Below are positions 54,869 to 63,135 of a stretch of DNA of 64,000 nt, piece by piece. The notes under the pieces were generated by a model. It made no database searches. It was not told the DNA's origin and saw only the letters and a program-made list of their open reading frames with translations. Position 1 is the first letter of the stretch. Every line of letters starts with the position of its first letter. The stretch covers positions 1,674,001 through 1,738,000 of the forward strand of contig CAVOKY010000007.1 of NCBI GenBank assembly GCA_963696645.1, given 5' to 3'. A program made the translations under genes and the position numbers. This stretch comes from JAMXLO01 sp963696645. Lineage in GTDB: Bacteria > Pseudomonadota > Alphaproteobacteria > Acetobacterales > Acetobacteraceae.

Positions 54869-55951
54869 ATGAGCGGAATACAGGCCGGCAGGCTGGCGAT
54901 TCTTTGGCGCGGCGATCGCGACACCAGGCGCACGGCGACACCACACAACAACCGCTACCACCGCGTCTTCGAGGCATTGGCCGCGCTTGGCATTCGCGCC
55001 GAGCCCGCGGTCTATGCCGATGAAGTCGCTGATGAGGTGCATACGCAGCTTCTGAAGGTTCACGGCGTGCTGGTGTGGGTCGATCCAATCGACCACGGGC
55101 GGACCAGAACGATGCTCGATGCAATGTTGCGGGACGTCGCCTCGCGCGGAGCCTGGGTGAGCGCGCACCCCGACGTGATCCTGAAGATGGGCGTGAAGGA
55201 GGTGCTGCACCGCACGAGACATCTTGGCTGGGGAACCGACACCCATCTGTACCGCACCGCTCGCGCACTGCACGAAGAGTTCCCGCGACGATTGCACGTT
55301 GTCGGTCCGCGCGTGCTCAAGCAGGACCGCGGCAATGGCGGTCAGGGCGTGTGGAAGGTCGAGTTGATGGGTCCGCCCAATAGCACCGCTGCAATCGTTC
55401 GCGTGCTGCATGCGCGTCGCGACAGCGTGCCTGAGGACCTGTCGCTCGGCGATTTCATGACGCGCTGCGAACCGTATTTCGCGCTCGACGGCTGCATGAT
55501 CGATCAACCGTTCCAGGCACGGCTGTCCGAAGGCATGATCCGCTGCTACATGGCGGCCGACAAGGTCGTGGGATTTGGCCATCAGTTCATCAAGGCGCTG
55601 CTGCCACTGCCGCCTGAAGGTCCCGCCTCGGCAGCCGCTCAACCCGGTCCACGCATCATGCACCCAGCCTCGGCAGCGGCATTTCGGACACTCCGGACAC
55701 GGATGGAATCCGAGTGGACGCCACAGATGATGGACGTGCTCGACATCGACGTCGCATCGCTGCCGATCATCTGGGATGCCGATTTTCTGTACGGACCGCG
55801 CACCGCGTCCGGTGAAGACACCTACGTGCTATGCGAGATCAACGTCAGTTCAGTATTCCCAATTCCGGAACAGGCACCCTCCGCAATTGCCCGCATCGCA
55901 GCAGGCCGGCTGGGTGGCAACAAGGATCGGGGTGCATTGGATGCTGTATGA
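54869..55951 (+). CDS. Cj0069 family ATP-grasp-like protein
   Basis: A 360-aa protein of the Cj0069 family. Recognisable segments are LAILWRGDRDTRRTATPHNN at the N-terminus, GVLVWVDPIDHGRTR and VSAHPDVILKMGVKEVLHRT, VLKQDRGNGGQGVWKVEL (the likely ATP-binding loop), and CEINVSSVFPIPEQAPSAIA near the end, which looks like the ATP-grasp metal-binding segment. The molecular function is unknown; a ligase of the carboxylate-amine type is plausible. GGAGG five bases before ATG 54869 fixes the start. It runs toward the PEP-CTERM-like fragment. Confidence 0.82.
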   Translation: MSGIQAGRLAILWRGDRDTRRTATPHNNRYHRVFEALAALGIRAEPAVYADEVADEVHTQLLKVHGVLVWVDPIDHGRTRTMLDAMLRDVASRGAWVSAHPDVILKMGVKEVLHRTRHLGWGTDTHLYRTARALHEEFPRRLHVVGPRVLKQDRGNGGQGVWKVELMGPPNSTAAIVRVLHARRDSVPEDLSLGDFMTRCEPYFALDGCMIDQPFQARLSEGMIRCYMAADKVVGFGHQFIKALLPLPPEGPASAAAQPGPRIMHPASAAAFRTLRTRMESEWTPQMMDVLDIDVASLPIIWDADFLYGPRTASGEDTYVLCEINVSSVFPIPEQAPSAIARIAAGRLGGNKDRGALDAV

Positions 55952-55993
55952 CGCGCAGGGCACAGGCTCTGCCATCGCCGAAGGCAGCCCGGC

Positions 55994-56224
55994 TCATCCG
56001 CGCTTGCGGCGAACCAGACCTGGACCGACCACACCGTTTCCGACCGGAGCCAGCGTCGCCGGTTCGGGCGCCGCTGCAATCGCGGTATCGTGCGAGAAGA
56101 TCGCCAGTGTCTGCCCGGCCCCGACATTGATCGCGATATCGGGGAAACTGAAGCTGCTCAGCGAGAAATCGTTGCTGGGACTTGCCGCGCCCAGCAGGCT
56201 CGCGAGCGATGTCCCCAACGCCAA
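55994..56224 (-). pseudogene. Probable C-terminal fragment of a PEP-CTERM protein
   Basis: A 76-aa minus-strand frame ends with APEPATLAPVGNGVVG and PGLVRRKRG. This is the PEP-CTERM layout: a PEP motif, a hydrophobic stretch and a basic tail. The stretch is degenerate (Pro and Asn inside it) and no signal peptide lies upstream, so this looks like the remaining tail of a larger gene or a decayed copy. The intact PEP-CTERM gene at 57437-58285 is nearby on the same strand. Confidence 0.5.
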
Positions 56225-56366
56225 CTTGTTCCGACCACGGCACGACGCATCGAGGTGCCCGACCGGGATTGGATGGAGCGTCCTGCACGGAAGGACTTGG
56301 CCTGACTGGTGAACGGCCGGCCAGACTCCGTGTTGGCAAGTAAAGCGTTACCGGCCTTACCAGAAT

Positions 56367-56434
56367 TGTCATTGCAAGTTCCACACCGGCCACTGGCCGA
56401 TCGGCCGGCACCCGGTGTGGAACTTGCGATGACA
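56367..56434. repeat. 23-bp inverted repeat
   Basis: Arms at 56367-56389 and 56412-56434 match at 22 of 23 positions, with a 22-base loop that itself contains GGCCGATCGGCC. It lies between the PEP-CTERM fragment and the sterol-desaturase gene, both leftward, so it could be a terminator for the latter or a dispersed element. Confidence 0.7.
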
Positions 56435-56477
56435 GGTTGAAATGATCGGCGGTCTCCTCCTTTTGCCCCACAACGCT

Positions 56478-57341
56478 CTATCGGTCCGCCGCCACCGGCT
56501 CCGGTGAACTGACGTGCGATGGCCGCGGGTCAAATGGGTACAATAATTGTCCAGCGAACGAACTGGGCAGCTTTGCCTCGATGCCGTAGGCCGACGGCCA
56601 TTGCTTCTGGGGCAGGTGATGGGTTCCGAAGATCCAGTCCATCCACGGCAGCATCGACGCATAGTTGTGGTCGCGAAAGTCCGACCGTGTGTGATGCCAG
56701 TGATGGAATGCGGGCGTGGCGATCAGCCATTCCAGCGGGCCAAGCCGCCAGCGAATGTTGGCATGGATGAAAAAGCCCCACACCGTAACGGCCAGCATGA
56801 ACAGCGTGGCTACCAGGGTCCCCTGCACGCTCTGTGGCGCCCCCAGACCGAGCAGGTAGATCGGCACCAGGCCGCACAGGCGGATGAACACGAAATCGAC
56901 CGGGTGAGCGCGCGAACTGACCAGGAAATACACCTGCTCGGGACTGTGGTGGACGGAGTGGAAGCGCCACAGCAAGGGGATTTCATGCGCCCAGCGATGG
57001 CCCCAGTAGAATCCCAGATCGCCAACGACAAATGCCGCAACAGCGCGCAGCCACAGCGGCCATTCGGCGACCGCGGCATGGATGCGCCAGGGGACGAAAT
57101 GATAAGCCACATAGGCCGCGACCGACAGTGGGATTGCCAGCAACAGATTGGGCAGCAGGCCATTGAGGAAATAAAAACCGAGATCGCCGATGACGGATTT
57201 GCGGAGGATCTTCTGCGGACGCAGCGCGCAGAGGCGTTCCAGCGGCAGGAAGATGACTGCCAGGATCAACATCCACGCGCAAAGCCGAAGGATGCTCAAC
57301 AGGGGCTCGAGCAGGTGCTGCTGACGTAGGAATTCAAGCAA
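56478..57341 (-). CDS. Sterol desaturase/fatty acid hydroxylase family protein
   Basis: About 287 aa, an integral-membrane di-iron enzyme. All histidine clusters are present: HRWAHE, HSVHHSPE, HHWHHTRSD and, in the final part, GTHHLP. Four to five hydrophobic segments surround them. Such enzymes hydroxylate or desaturate lipids, sterols, carotenoids or hopanoids. The start TTG 57341 (LLEFLRQQHLLEPL) is chosen because AGGA lies nine bases upstream and it gives a typical N-terminal helix; longer frames run into the hairpin. No partner gene reveals the substrate. Confidence 0.85.
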   Translation of the reverse strand: MLEFLRQQHLLEPLLSILRLCAWMLILAVIFLPLERLCALRPQKILRKSVIGDLGFYFLNGLLPNLLLAIPLSVAAYVAYHFVPWRIHAAVAEWPLWLRAVAAFVVGDLGFYWGHRWAHEIPLLWRFHSVHHSPEQVYFLVSSRAHPVDFVFIRLCGLVPIYLLGLGAPQSVQGTLVATLFMLAVTVWGFFIHANIRWRLGPLEWLIATPAFHHWHHTRSDFRDHNYASMLPWMDWIFGTHHLPQKQWPSAYGIEAKLPSSFAGQLLYPFDPRPSHVSSPEPVAADR

Positions 57342-57385
57342 CGGTGTAATCCTGGCAGGTCGGCGGGAAGGTCCGGTCGAAACCT

Positions 57386-57420
57386 CACGCCTGGGCGGGA
57401 GACGAGCCCGCCCAGGCGTG
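57386..57420. terminator. Perfect 14-bp stem hairpin after the PEP-CTERM gene
   Basis: Arms CACGCCTGGGCGGG (57386-57399) and its exact complement (57407-57420) with a seven-base loop lie 16 bases beyond the stop of the leftward PEP-CTERM gene. No T-run; probably an intrinsic-type terminator or mRNA stabiliser. Confidence 0.65.
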
Positions 57421-57436
57421 TGGATCGATAAAGCGA

Positions 57437-58285
57437 TCAGTCCGCTGCGTTGCGCTTGACGCGGTGACGCAACTTTATCCCACCGAGACCGAGAAGGCCG
57501 ACACCAAGTACACCCAAGGTGGCCGGCTCTGGCAGCACCGGCGTTGTATTCACACCTTCGAGGAATACCGTCGGCGGCAGATTGGTGGTGCTGCCGTTGT
57601 CGCCCCAAGCCAGGAACGTCAGTACCGCGGTACCACCAGTCAGGTCTGCGGCAGTTGGCGTAAAGCTCATGTTGACGCTGTTCCAATTGGTGTTCGTATC
57701 GGATAGATTGCTCATCAGAGTCGAATCGACTTCGATATTGCCGGCCGGGGCAACCGGGGTGCAGGGATTAGTCGAGCAGTCGACACTGATGCCGCCCGTG
57801 CCAAGAAACACCTTCCACTGCTCCGTCGTGTCGCCGTTAAAACCTACCTGTTGACCGGCTGCCTGCTGGAACTGGAGGGTGTAAGTCGTGTTCGCCGTCA
57901 GTCCCGAGACGGTCTGAAAGATCGTGTTCTCGAACTGCGGATTTCCGTCCGCCTGATAGAAGTTGGTGCCCGCCGGAACGGTAACCGAGAACCCGGGGGT
58001 AGTATAGACAGGGTAAACGTTGCCGGAGCCGCCCGTAAAGCCTTCGGAGCCCTGCTTACCGACGTAGATCAGGTTACCGCCGAGGCCACCAGTTGACCAG
58101 CCAACGGGCGCCACGGAGCTGAAAAAGTCCTTTTGTGAGTTTGCCGGGTTGAATGGGTTGGTCAAGACGTTGAACTGGAGGTTCGTAACCGGTAGCACGT
58201 TCGCTCGAGCGGCACCGCCGACCATCAGCGAAAGGCCGATGGCGGCAAGGGCGACCGAACGACTTCTGAAATCCGAACCAATCAT
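57437..58285 (-). CDS. PEP-CTERM sorting-domain protein
   Basis: A 282-aa exported protein. The signal peptide is residues 1-28 (SVALAAIGLSLMVGGAARA). A central beta-rich Gly/Thr/Asn domain has the segment QDFFSS-like NSQKDFFSSVAPVGWSTGG and a lectin-like NTTYTLQFQQAAGQQVG. The C-terminus is textbook PEP-CTERM: LPEPATLGVLGVGLLGLGG followed by basic KLRHRVKR. Such proteins are cleaved by exosortase (EpsH/XrtA) and linked to exopolysaccharide; no exosortase gene is in this window. GAGGAG seven bases before ATG 58285 supports the start. Two Cys in VDCSTNPC may form a disulfide. Confidence 0.88.
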   Translation of the reverse strand: MIGSDFRSRSVALAAIGLSLMVGGAARANVLPVTNLQFNVLTNPFNPANSQKDFFSSVAPVGWSTGGLGGNLIYVGKQGSEGFTGGSGNVYPVYTTPGFSVTVPAGTNFYQADGNPQFENTIFQTVSGLTANTTYTLQFQQAAGQQVGFNGDTTEQWKVFLGTGGISVDCSTNPCTPVAPAGNIEVDSTLMSNLSDTNTNWNSVNMSFTPTAADLTGGTAVLTFLAWGDNGSTTNLPPTVFLEGVNTTPVLPEPATLGVLGVGLLGLGGIKLRHRVKRNAAD

Positions 58286-58549
58286 GTGTAGACTCCTCGT
58301 GAATTGTGGGCCGACGGTTCTGTGCAACCGCCGTGCCACGCATCTCGGCAAGCAATTTCAATGACTTATGTCGCACGAGAAACTATTTAACGATACACCT
58401 GTAAATTTTTTCGACAAATCGGCCTTGAACACCCATCACGTCATCGTCCTCCGTCAGCGAGGTTCCACCGAACCAGGCGGCCAGCCTGCCGCTTGCGCAA
58501 ACCGCCAAGCTGGAGGACGTTTGCGCCAGACCCGCAAAGGAAACGAACC
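58286..58549. other. Divergent gap between the PEP-CTERM and VOC genes
   Basis: The left half is AT-rich (around TTTAACGATACACC and TAAATTTTTTCGAC, about 58386-58420) and probably holds the leftward promoter. Near the VOC gene an inverted repeat GCGCAAAC / GTTTGCGC (58495-58502 and 58519-58526) may be an operator. No small gene is seen. Confidence 0.4.
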
Positions 58550-59089
58550 ATGGCGAACATCCACGCGCGATTGGCCCACATGGGCATCTACGTCCACGAT
58601 CGGGACAGGATGGAGCACTTCTACACCGAAGTACTCGGCTTGATGGTGACCGACCACGGCGAGGGCCGCGGCGGCGCGCACCTCACCTTCATGAGCGGCA
58701 ATCCGCAGAACCACCACCAGCTTGTGCTGGTCACCGGACGCCCCGACACGTCGGGGTTCAATCCGATCCAGCAGATGTCGTTCATGGTCGATTCGCTCGC
58801 CGATCTGCGCGAGGTGCACAAGCGCGCCCTGTCGCTCGGCGCCACCGACATGCGCCCTGTGTCCCACGGCAACGCCTGGTCGATCTACTTCAAGGACCCG
58901 GAAGGCAACACGGTGGAGGCGTATCTCGACACACCGTTCCACGTGCCGCAGCCGCATGGCGAATTCCTCGACCTGAGCAAGTCGGACGCCGAGATCCTGG
59001 GCGAGACGGAAGCGTCCTGCCGCAAGGACGCCGGCTTCATGCCGATCGAACAGTACCAGCGCAACATGGCGGCACGGCTGGGCGCCTGA
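58550..59089 (+). CDS. VOC family (glyoxalase/extradiol dioxygenase-like) protein
   Basis: A 179-aa protein of the vicinal oxygen chelate superfamily. LAHMGIYVHDRDRMEHFYTE gives the first beta-alpha unit with a potential metal His. HHQLVLVTGRPD and FKDPEGNTVEAYLDTPFH contribute the second His and the Glu ligand (VEAYLD). It resembles single-domain catechol 2,3-dioxygenase-like proteins often found beside catabolic transporters. AAAGGA eight bases before ATG 58550 sets the start. An MFS transporter follows, probably co-transcribed. Substrate unknown. Confidence 0.87.
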   Translation: MANIHARLAHMGIYVHDRDRMEHFYTEVLGLMVTDHGEGRGGAHLTFMSGNPQNHHQLVLVTGRPDTSGFNPIQQMSFMVDSLADLREVHKRALSLGATDMRPVSHGNAWSIYFKDPEGNTVEAYLDTPFHVPQPHGEFLDLSKSDAEILGETEASCRKDAGFMPIEQYQRNMAARLGA

Positions 59090-59112
59090 AACGGTGAAGC
59101 CCCGGCCGCAAC

Positions 59113-59177
59113 CCTCCCCCGCTGTGCGGGAGAGGGGGCACTGGTGCTGACTCCCCTCTCCCGCACAGCGGGGGAGG
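59113..59177. repeat. 25-bp perfect inverted repeat overlapping the MFS gene start
   Basis: Arms at 59113-59137 and 59153-59177 are exact complements, separated by 15 bases. The loop contains the GTG at 59144 that is the only plausible start of the MFS frame. The element begins 24 bases after the VOC stop and looks like a REP-type insertion. Confidence 0.85.
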
Positions 59178-60394
59178 CCAAGGGGGCGGTTGAATCGCAT
59201 TGGCGGACGACGCTGTGGGCCATGGTGGGCATCCAGTTCGTCATGACCATGTCGTTCAGCTTCCTCAGCCCGATCATGCCGCTGTTCCTGCCGGACCTCG
59301 GCGTGAACACTATCGCCGGCATCGACCTGTGGTCCGGCATACTCAATGGCTCCACGTCGTTCGTCGCCGCGTTCACCTCGCCGCTGTGGGGCCGGCTGGC
59401 CGACCGTTACGGCCGCAAGCCGATGCTGATCCGCTCGAGCTGCGCGATCGCGGTGTTCACCGCTCTGATGGGCATGTCGCTGAACGTCTGGCAGTTCTTC
59501 GGCGCCCGCGCGCTGATGGGCGTGTTCGCCGGCTTCTCGTCCACCGCAATGGCGCTGGTGGCAAGCCAGGTGCCCGAGCAGCGTCTCGGCTATGCACTCG
59601 GGTTGCTCAGCACCGGCCAGTTGGTCGGCTCGCTGATCGGCCCGGTGATCGGCGGCGTGCTGGCCGACGTCACCCACAGCTATCGCATCCCGTTCTACTG
59701 CACATCGGCGATCTGCTTCGCTGCGGTGTTCCTGGTGTGGCGCGGGGTGAAGGAAAACTTCGTGCGGCCCGACGGCACGCATCGCGGCCGATCCGGCATT
59801 CGTGGCCTCGCAATGATGATCGGCGCGGCCGGTATTCTGCCGCTGTTCTTCGTACTGTTCATGGCGCAGTTCAGCACGCGTGCGGTGCAGCCGCTGGTCA
59901 CGGTGTTCGTGCAGGAGATCGTCGGCGAGCGCCCCGACCTGGCGACTCTGGGCGGGCTGGCGTTCTCCGTCACCGGACTGGCCGGCATGATCGCGGTGCC
60001 GCTGATCGGCAAGCACAGCGATGAGATCGGCTATCGCCGCGTGCTGCTGATCTGCCTGGCGGGCGCCACGCTGACCAGCCTGCCGCAGGCGTTCGTTACC
60101 AGCTACTGGGGGTTCGTGGTGGAGCGCTTCGGCGTCGGGCTGTTCATCGGCGGTATCCTGCCCACGGCGAACGCGCTGATCGGCCGGATGGCAGCGCGCG
60201 GCGAACGCGGCACGATCTACGGCATGACTGCGTCGGCGACCTTTCTAGGCAATTCGATGGGGCCGTTGACTGGCGGCGCGATCGCTGCGTCGTTCGGTCT
60301 GCGCTGGGTGTTCCTGATCACCGCGGCGCTGCTGCTGGCCAATCTTGTCTGGGTGTACTTCACCGTGCCGGAATATGTGGAAGACCCCGGATAG
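59144..60394 (+). CDS. MFS transporter
   Basis: A 416-aa major facilitator with twelve hydrophobic segments. The conserved loop 2-3 motif is GRLADRYGRKPMLIRS near residues 84-99, and related text occurs after helix 8 (GKHSDEIGYRRVLL). HWRTTLWAMVGIQFVMTMSF is the normal start of helix 1. The first 17 residues, however, are encoded by the right arm and loop of the inverted repeat, so the N-terminus seems to derive from the repeat. The alternative ATG 59222 would cut into helix 1. It probably exports or imports the substrate of the preceding VOC enzyme. Confidence 0.87.
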   Translation: MLTPLSRTAGEAKGAVESHWRTTLWAMVGIQFVMTMSFSFLSPIMPLFLPDLGVNTIAGIDLWSGILNGSTSFVAAFTSPLWGRLADRYGRKPMLIRSSCAIAVFTALMGMSLNVWQFFGARALMGVFAGFSSTAMALVASQVPEQRLGYALGLLSTGQLVGSLIGPVIGGVLADVTHSYRIPFYCTSAICFAAVFLVWRGVKENFVRPDGTHRGRSGIRGLAMMIGAAGILPLFFVLFMAQFSTRAVQPLVTVFVQEIVGERPDLATLGGLAFSVTGLAGMIAVPLIGKHSDEIGYRRVLLICLAGATLTSLPQAFVTSYWGFVVERFGVGLFIGGILPTANALIGRMAARGERGTIYGMTASATFLGNSMGPLTGGAIAASFGLRWVFLITAALLLANLVWVYFTVPEYVEDPG

Positions 60395-60443
60395 GAGCAC
60401 GACCGGCCGTCGGAGCCTGGGTAATTGGGTGAATAGTGGAAGG
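60395..60443. other. Short spacer before the hairpin cluster
   Basis: About 50 bases between the MFS stop and the first hairpin. No gene or promoter is seen. Confidence 0.3.
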
Positions 60444-60680
60444 TCAGGGCTCCGCCCTGAAACCCGCCAGGAGGCTTTGCCTCCTGGACCTCCAGCAAAG
60501 GCAGTCGCCTTTGCAATCCAATCCTTTTCGACCGGTGGGGGTGGGGGATAGCCGAGCCTGGCAATGCCAGGCTTGGCTATCCCCCACCCCCACCGGTCGA
60601 AAGTGAAAGGTTCCAAGGGCGTCGCCCTTGGCGGGAGTCCAGAGGGCAGCGCCCTCTGGTCGGGTTTGGGGCGAAGCCCC
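60444..60680. repeat. Cluster of six short GGC-NNN-GCC hairpins around one large palindrome
   Basis: Hairpins lie at 60444-60460, 60467-60487, 60495-60514, then the large palindrome 60527-60601, then 60613-60631, 60639-60659 and 60668-60680. The short ones share a GGC (or GGGC) left-arm end, a three- to four-base loop and the complementary right arm. Such hairpins are a feature I associate with Acetobacteraceae intergenic regions. No coding frame crosses the cluster convincingly, although a frame is open on the plus strand. Confidence 0.9.
60527..60601. repeat. 75-base near-perfect palindrome
   Basis: Arms 60527-60563 and 60565-60601 pair over 37 positions with one G/T mismatch (60554/60574) and essentially no loop. 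The outer 27 bases and the inner nine are exact complements. It can extrude as a cruciform or fold as a long RNA hairpin. Confidence 0.9.
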
Positions 60681-60765
60681 GCCCTGCAGCAATCATCCGA
60701 TCACCCTGGCAGTCGGGACCTGGGCACTCCCCAGGGTCGGCGCTCATGTGGTAGGTCGGTTGCCT

Positions 60766-61380
60766 ATGGCATCCTGTTCCCCCCGCCTCACGCTGGCTGT
60801 CATTGCCGCGATCGCCTGGTCAGGTAATGCAACCGCGGAATTGCGACCCGGATCGATGCTTTTGTCGCCGGTCGCCGGGGCGTGCATCTCGTCGCCGTTC
60901 GGCCCGCGTGTTCTGCCGAACGAGCCGCAGGCCGGCAGTTACCATTACGGCGTCGATCTGCCGGCGCCGCTGGGTGCACCGGTATTGGCAACCGCGCCCG
61001 GCACAGTGATCCGCATTCAGAACAAGGGGCCAGGAGGGCTCGAAATGCTGGTGCAGCATGACGGCTACCTGGGCATCTACAGTCATTTCGGGAGCGTCGC
61101 CTTAGCGTTCGCCGAAGGGAAACGTACCGTGGCTGCCGGAGAGGAACTCGGCGTTGTGGGAACCACCGGCATCACGTCGGGTGCGCATCTGTATTTCCAG
61201 ATGGACCTGGACGGAAAGCCGGTTGATCCGGCGCCGTACTTGGGCATGCGGCGATGCGACGGCGCAGTCCGTCAGACGGCGTCTAAAGTCCCACCCGCCA
61301 CCGCTGAAAATACTGTTGGCGCGCGGAAGGTTTATGTCCTTTTGCCGGTCGCGCAACCCTATCAACTGCCGCAACAGTAG
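60766..61380 (+). CDS. M23-like peptidase (LytM domain) with an altered zinc-ligand motif
   Basis: A 204-aa exported protein (signal residues 1-23, LTLAVIAAIAWSGNATA). The LytM/M23 fold is evident: SSPFGPRVLPNEPQAG, HYGVDLPAPLGAPVLATAPG with the HxxxD zinc pair, GLEMLVQHDGYLGIYSHFGS and the third-ligand loop. That loop is normally HLHFE but here reads SGAHLYFQMD: the last His is Tyr. This suggests loss of metal binding, i.e. a degenerate LytM protein acting as a regulator or scaffold for amidases. The ATG 60766 start is tentative; the hairpin cluster is just upstream. An M20 peptidase gene follows. Confidence 0.8.
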   Translation: MASCSPRLTLAVIAAIAWSGNATAELRPGSMLLSPVAGACISSPFGPRVLPNEPQAGSYHYGVDLPAPLGAPVLATAPGTVIRIQNKGPGGLEMLVQHDGYLGIYSHFGSVALAFAEGKRTVAAGEELGVVGTTGITSGAHLYFQMDLDGKPVDPAPYLGMRRCDGAVRQTASKVPPATAENTVGARKVYVLLPVAQPYQLPQQ

Positions 61381-61430
61381 ACGGTATTGCACCAATCGAC
61401 GCTGGTCCGCACAGAGGAAAGGCTGAAACG

Positions 61431-62822
61431 ATGGGTACACGTGCTGGCGCAATCGATCGTGCGCGGGAATATTTTGACAGCAATGGTTTCCGTGACCGTC
61501 TGGCCGATCTCGTTGCGATTCCCAGCACGTCGCAGGATCCTGGCCACGAAGCCGATGTACACCGCTATCTCGATGCAGCGATCGGTCCGTGGCTGGAACG
61601 CATGGGTTTTTCTGTCGCAATCCATACCAACCCGCACGCCGGATTCGGCCCGATCCTGACGGCCGAGAGGTTGGAGGACGCCGCGCGGCCGACCATCCTG
61701 ACCTACGGGCATGGCGATACGGTGCGTGGCCTGGACGACCAGTGGCGCGCCGGCCTCGATCCCTGGCGGCTCACCGAGGAAGGCGATCGATGGTATGGCC
61801 GCGGCAGTGCCGACAACAAAGGACAGCATGCGCTGAACCTCTCGGCGCTTGAGGCAGTGCTGGCAGAGCGCGGCGGCAAGCTCGGCTTCAATCTGAAGCT
61901 CGTGTTGGAAACCTGTGAGGAACGCGGCTCGGTTGGGCTGCGCGATTTCGTCGCCGCACATAAGGACCTGCTGAGGGCCGACGTGCTGATCGGCAGCGAC
62001 GGCCCACGGGTGATGCCCGATGTGCCCACCGTCGCCACGGGTACGCGCGGCGCGTTCCATTTCGACCTCGTGGTCGATCTGCGGCCGGGCGGTGTGCACT
62101 CCGGCCACTGGGGCGGGCTGACCACGGATCCCGCTGTGGTGCTGACCCATGCGCTTGGCACGATCATCGATCGTCACGGGAAGATCCTGGTGCGCGACTG
62201 GCTGCCGCGGAACGGCCTGCCGGCCGGCGTGCGGTCCGTACTGGCGGGGTGCGAGGTCGGCGGCGGCGGCGAGGCGGCCTCGATCGACCCGGACTGGGGC
62301 GAACCTGGACTGACGGCCGCGGAAAAGATCTACGGCTGGAACAGCTTCATCGTGCTGTCGCTGCTGTCGGGCCGTCCGGAGAACCCGGTGAATGCCGTGG
62401 CGCCGAATGCGCGCGCGCACTGCCAGATCCGCTACACGGTGGACACCGACCCCGACAGTTTCGCACCCGCGTTGCGCAGGCACCTCGATGCCGAGGGCTT
62501 TGCCAATGTGCGCATCGAGAGCCCGCACATCCGGATGCCCGCGAGCCGCACCGATCCCGCGCATCCCTGGGTGCGCTGGACGGTCGCCTCGATGGAACAG
62601 ACGGTGGGCCGACGCGTGCAGGTGATCCCGAATTCATCGGGCGGCCTGCCAGGCGATGTGTTCGTCGATCATCTCGGCGTGGCGCTGATCTGGGTGCCGC
62701 ACAGCTACAGTGGCTGCAAGCAGCATGGTCCGGACGAGCACTTTCTGGTGGCCCCGGCGCGCGAGGGAATCGCGGCGTTTGCCGGGCTGTGGTGGGATCT
62801 GGGGGAGCAGGGAACGCCCTGA
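61431..62822 (+). CDS. M20 family metallopeptidase/amidohydrolase
   Basis: A 463-aa protein of the M20/ArgE/DapE/carboxypeptidase G2 family. Metal-site elements are TYGHGDTVRG (His and Asp), RGSADNKGQH (bridging Asp) and ETCEERGSVGLRDF (Glu-Glu catalytic pair). The dimerisation/lid domain covers about residues 205-330 and the C-terminal GPDEHFLV supplies the last His. Likely a cytosolic peptidase or N-acyl amino acid hydrolase. An AGGAAAGG-like site precedes the ATG. It starts 50 bases after the M23-like gene and may share its transcript. Confidence 0.9.
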   Translation: MGTRAGAIDRAREYFDSNGFRDRLADLVAIPSTSQDPGHEADVHRYLDAAIGPWLERMGFSVAIHTNPHAGFGPILTAERLEDAARPTILTYGHGDTVRGLDDQWRAGLDPWRLTEEGDRWYGRGSADNKGQHALNLSALEAVLAERGGKLGFNLKLVLETCEERGSVGLRDFVAAHKDLLRADVLIGSDGPRVMPDVPTVATGTRGAFHFDLVVDLRPGGVHSGHWGGLTTDPAVVLTHALGTIIDRHGKILVRDWLPRNGLPAGVRSVLAGCEVGGGGEAASIDPDWGEPGLTAAEKIYGWNSFIVLSLLSGRPENPVNAVAPNARAHCQIRYTVDTDPDSFAPALRRHLDAEGFANVRIESPHIRMPASRTDPAHPWVRWTVASMEQTVGRRVQVIPNSSGGLPGDVFVDHLGVALIWVPHSYSGCKQHGPDEHFLVAPAREGIAAFAGLWWDLGEQGTP

Positions 62823-63135
62823 GGTCTGCTCAGGCGGAGTTCTGCCCGGGCGTCGCAGCTGCTGCTTGCAAGGCACAGCACCGTTTTCCGCCGGGCTTCG
62901 TGATGCAATGATATGCACAGCTTAACAATGGTTAACGCGGCGCGTCCAAAGCAGAACCAGCTTGGCCGGACGTGCATAACCTGTTAATCTTTCAACCCCA
63001 GGTGGCTCACGGTCAGGCGGCGGGCGGAGCGCCGCGAGGTGAGGTCGGCCGCTGCGACACTCGGATATGGCGTCGCAGTCGGAAGTCTTGGCTTGACAAC
63101 GCGTCTTGAGGCCCCTCGGCAGTTGTGAGGACGCC
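62823..63135. other. Gap of 313 bases upstream of the sensor gene
   Basis: It holds a TTAAC...GTTAA palindrome (TTAACAATGGTTAAC, 62922-62936), close to but one base shorter than the CtrA TTAA-N7-TTAA spacing, and a TTGACA at 63092-63097. No tRNA or small gene is visible. It probably contains the promoter of the sensor gene. Confidence 0.45.

Noticed and set aside
58454..60016. A 520-codon antisense frame over the VOC and MFS genes
   Set aside because: Composition is rich in His, Gln and Arg, as expected from the reverse strand of high-GC genes; no motif.
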